Part shown: one piece after another, positions 6,192 to 6,338 of the stretch
Layout: each line of letters begins with the position of its first letter
Position numbering within the stretch: position 1 is the first letter of the stretch
From: UBA1774 sp045628925
GTDB taxonomy: Bacteria; Bacillota; Clostridia; Oscillospirales; Oscillospiraceae
NCBI GenBank assembly: GCA_045628925.1
Contig: JAZQQF010000199.1
Span: 1-6,338 of the forward strand
Direction: 5' to 3'
Length of the DNA stretch: 6,338 nt
The notes under the pieces: model-generated
The model's input: only the letters and a program-made list of their open reading frames with translations
Databases searched by the model: none
What the model was told of the DNA's origin: nothing
Position numbers and translations under genes: made by a program

Positions 6192-6338
6192 ATGAGAAAA
6201 ACGCTGTACAGCCTGCTGCTGGACGAAGAAGTGGTGCGGGCGGTGGACGGGCTGGCGCACCGCAGCGGTCTGAGCCGCAGCGCGCTGGTGAACCGCATCC
6301 TTGCGGAGCGGCTGGAGCTGACCACGCCGGAGAAGCGC
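6192..6338 (+). CDS. ribbon-helix-helix (CopG-like) protein, N-terminal part only
   Basis: An open frame of 49 codons that runs off the right edge, too short to be seen without reading the end directly. The translation begins M-R-K-T-L-Y-S-L-L-L-D and has the ribbon-helix-helix pattern: a short alternating beta strand (about 3-9), helix A (about 11-25), the turn G-L-S-R-S (26-30) and helix B (about 30-41, A-L-V-N-R-I-L-A-E-R-L). Such domains dimerize and insert the strand pair in the DNA major groove; many repress their own promoter, and some are antitoxins. The ATG at 6192 follows a purine-rich AAGGGAAG (6177-6184) at 7 nt. The rest of the protein, and so any effector or toxin partner, lies outside the window. 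The sequence continues past helix B (T-T-P-E-K-R), so it may be longer than a minimal antitoxin. Confidence 0.8.
   Translation, partial: MRKTLYSLLLDEEVVRAVDGLAHRSGLSRSALVNRILAERLELTTPEKR

Overview
The window looks like chromosomal DNA from a GC-rich member of the Clostridia (Firmicutes/Bacillota), possibly a gut-associated Oscillospirales- or Christensenellales-like lineage. The reasons are: strongly GC-biased third codon positions; GGAGG-type ribosome binding sites 5-8 nt before the starts; textbook sigma-A promoters (TTGACA-N17/18-TAnnnT) in short AT-richer gaps; and protein families that are common in anaerobic gut Clostridia. The lineage is inferred from these general traits, not from a marker gene.

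Layout. On the minus strand at the left (72-1085) is a URO-D-superfamily protein of the corrinoid methyltransferase type, with its own strong promoter. Beyond its stop codon the window opens in a low-complexity homopolymer tract. A 182-bp divergent intergenic region (1086-1267) carries the promoter of this gene and, facing the other way, the promoter of a rightward cluster. That cluster runs 1268-6025 with gaps of only 10, 15 and 2 nt: a NarL/LuxR-type response regulator, its HisKA_3-type membrane sensor kinase, a BaiN/HI0933-family flavoprotein, and a second flavoprotein of the COG2509 type. A 12-bp perfect-stem hairpin closes the cluster at 6047-6092. An AT-rich segment with palindromic elements and a near-consensus sigma-A promoter follows, then the first 49 codons of a ribbon-helix-helix protein that runs off the right edge.

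Working together. The kinase and regulator form a clear two-component pair. The two flavoproteins are probably co-transcribed with it, because there is no room for another promoter at the 15-nt junction and no terminator was seen. Whether the signalling pair controls or senses anything related to these redox enzymes is speculation. The URO-D-like protein is divergently transcribed and could be a neighbour regulated by the same response regulator, but no corrinoid protein or activase is visible to define its substrate.

I found no mobile element, CRISPR array, tRNA, rRNA or riboswitch, and no clear evidence of a wholly new system. The items most worth a second look are the altered catalytic motif of the kinase, the operon coupling of signalling and flavoenzymes, the operator-like palindromes before the ribbon-helix-helix gene, and the odd homopolymer edge.
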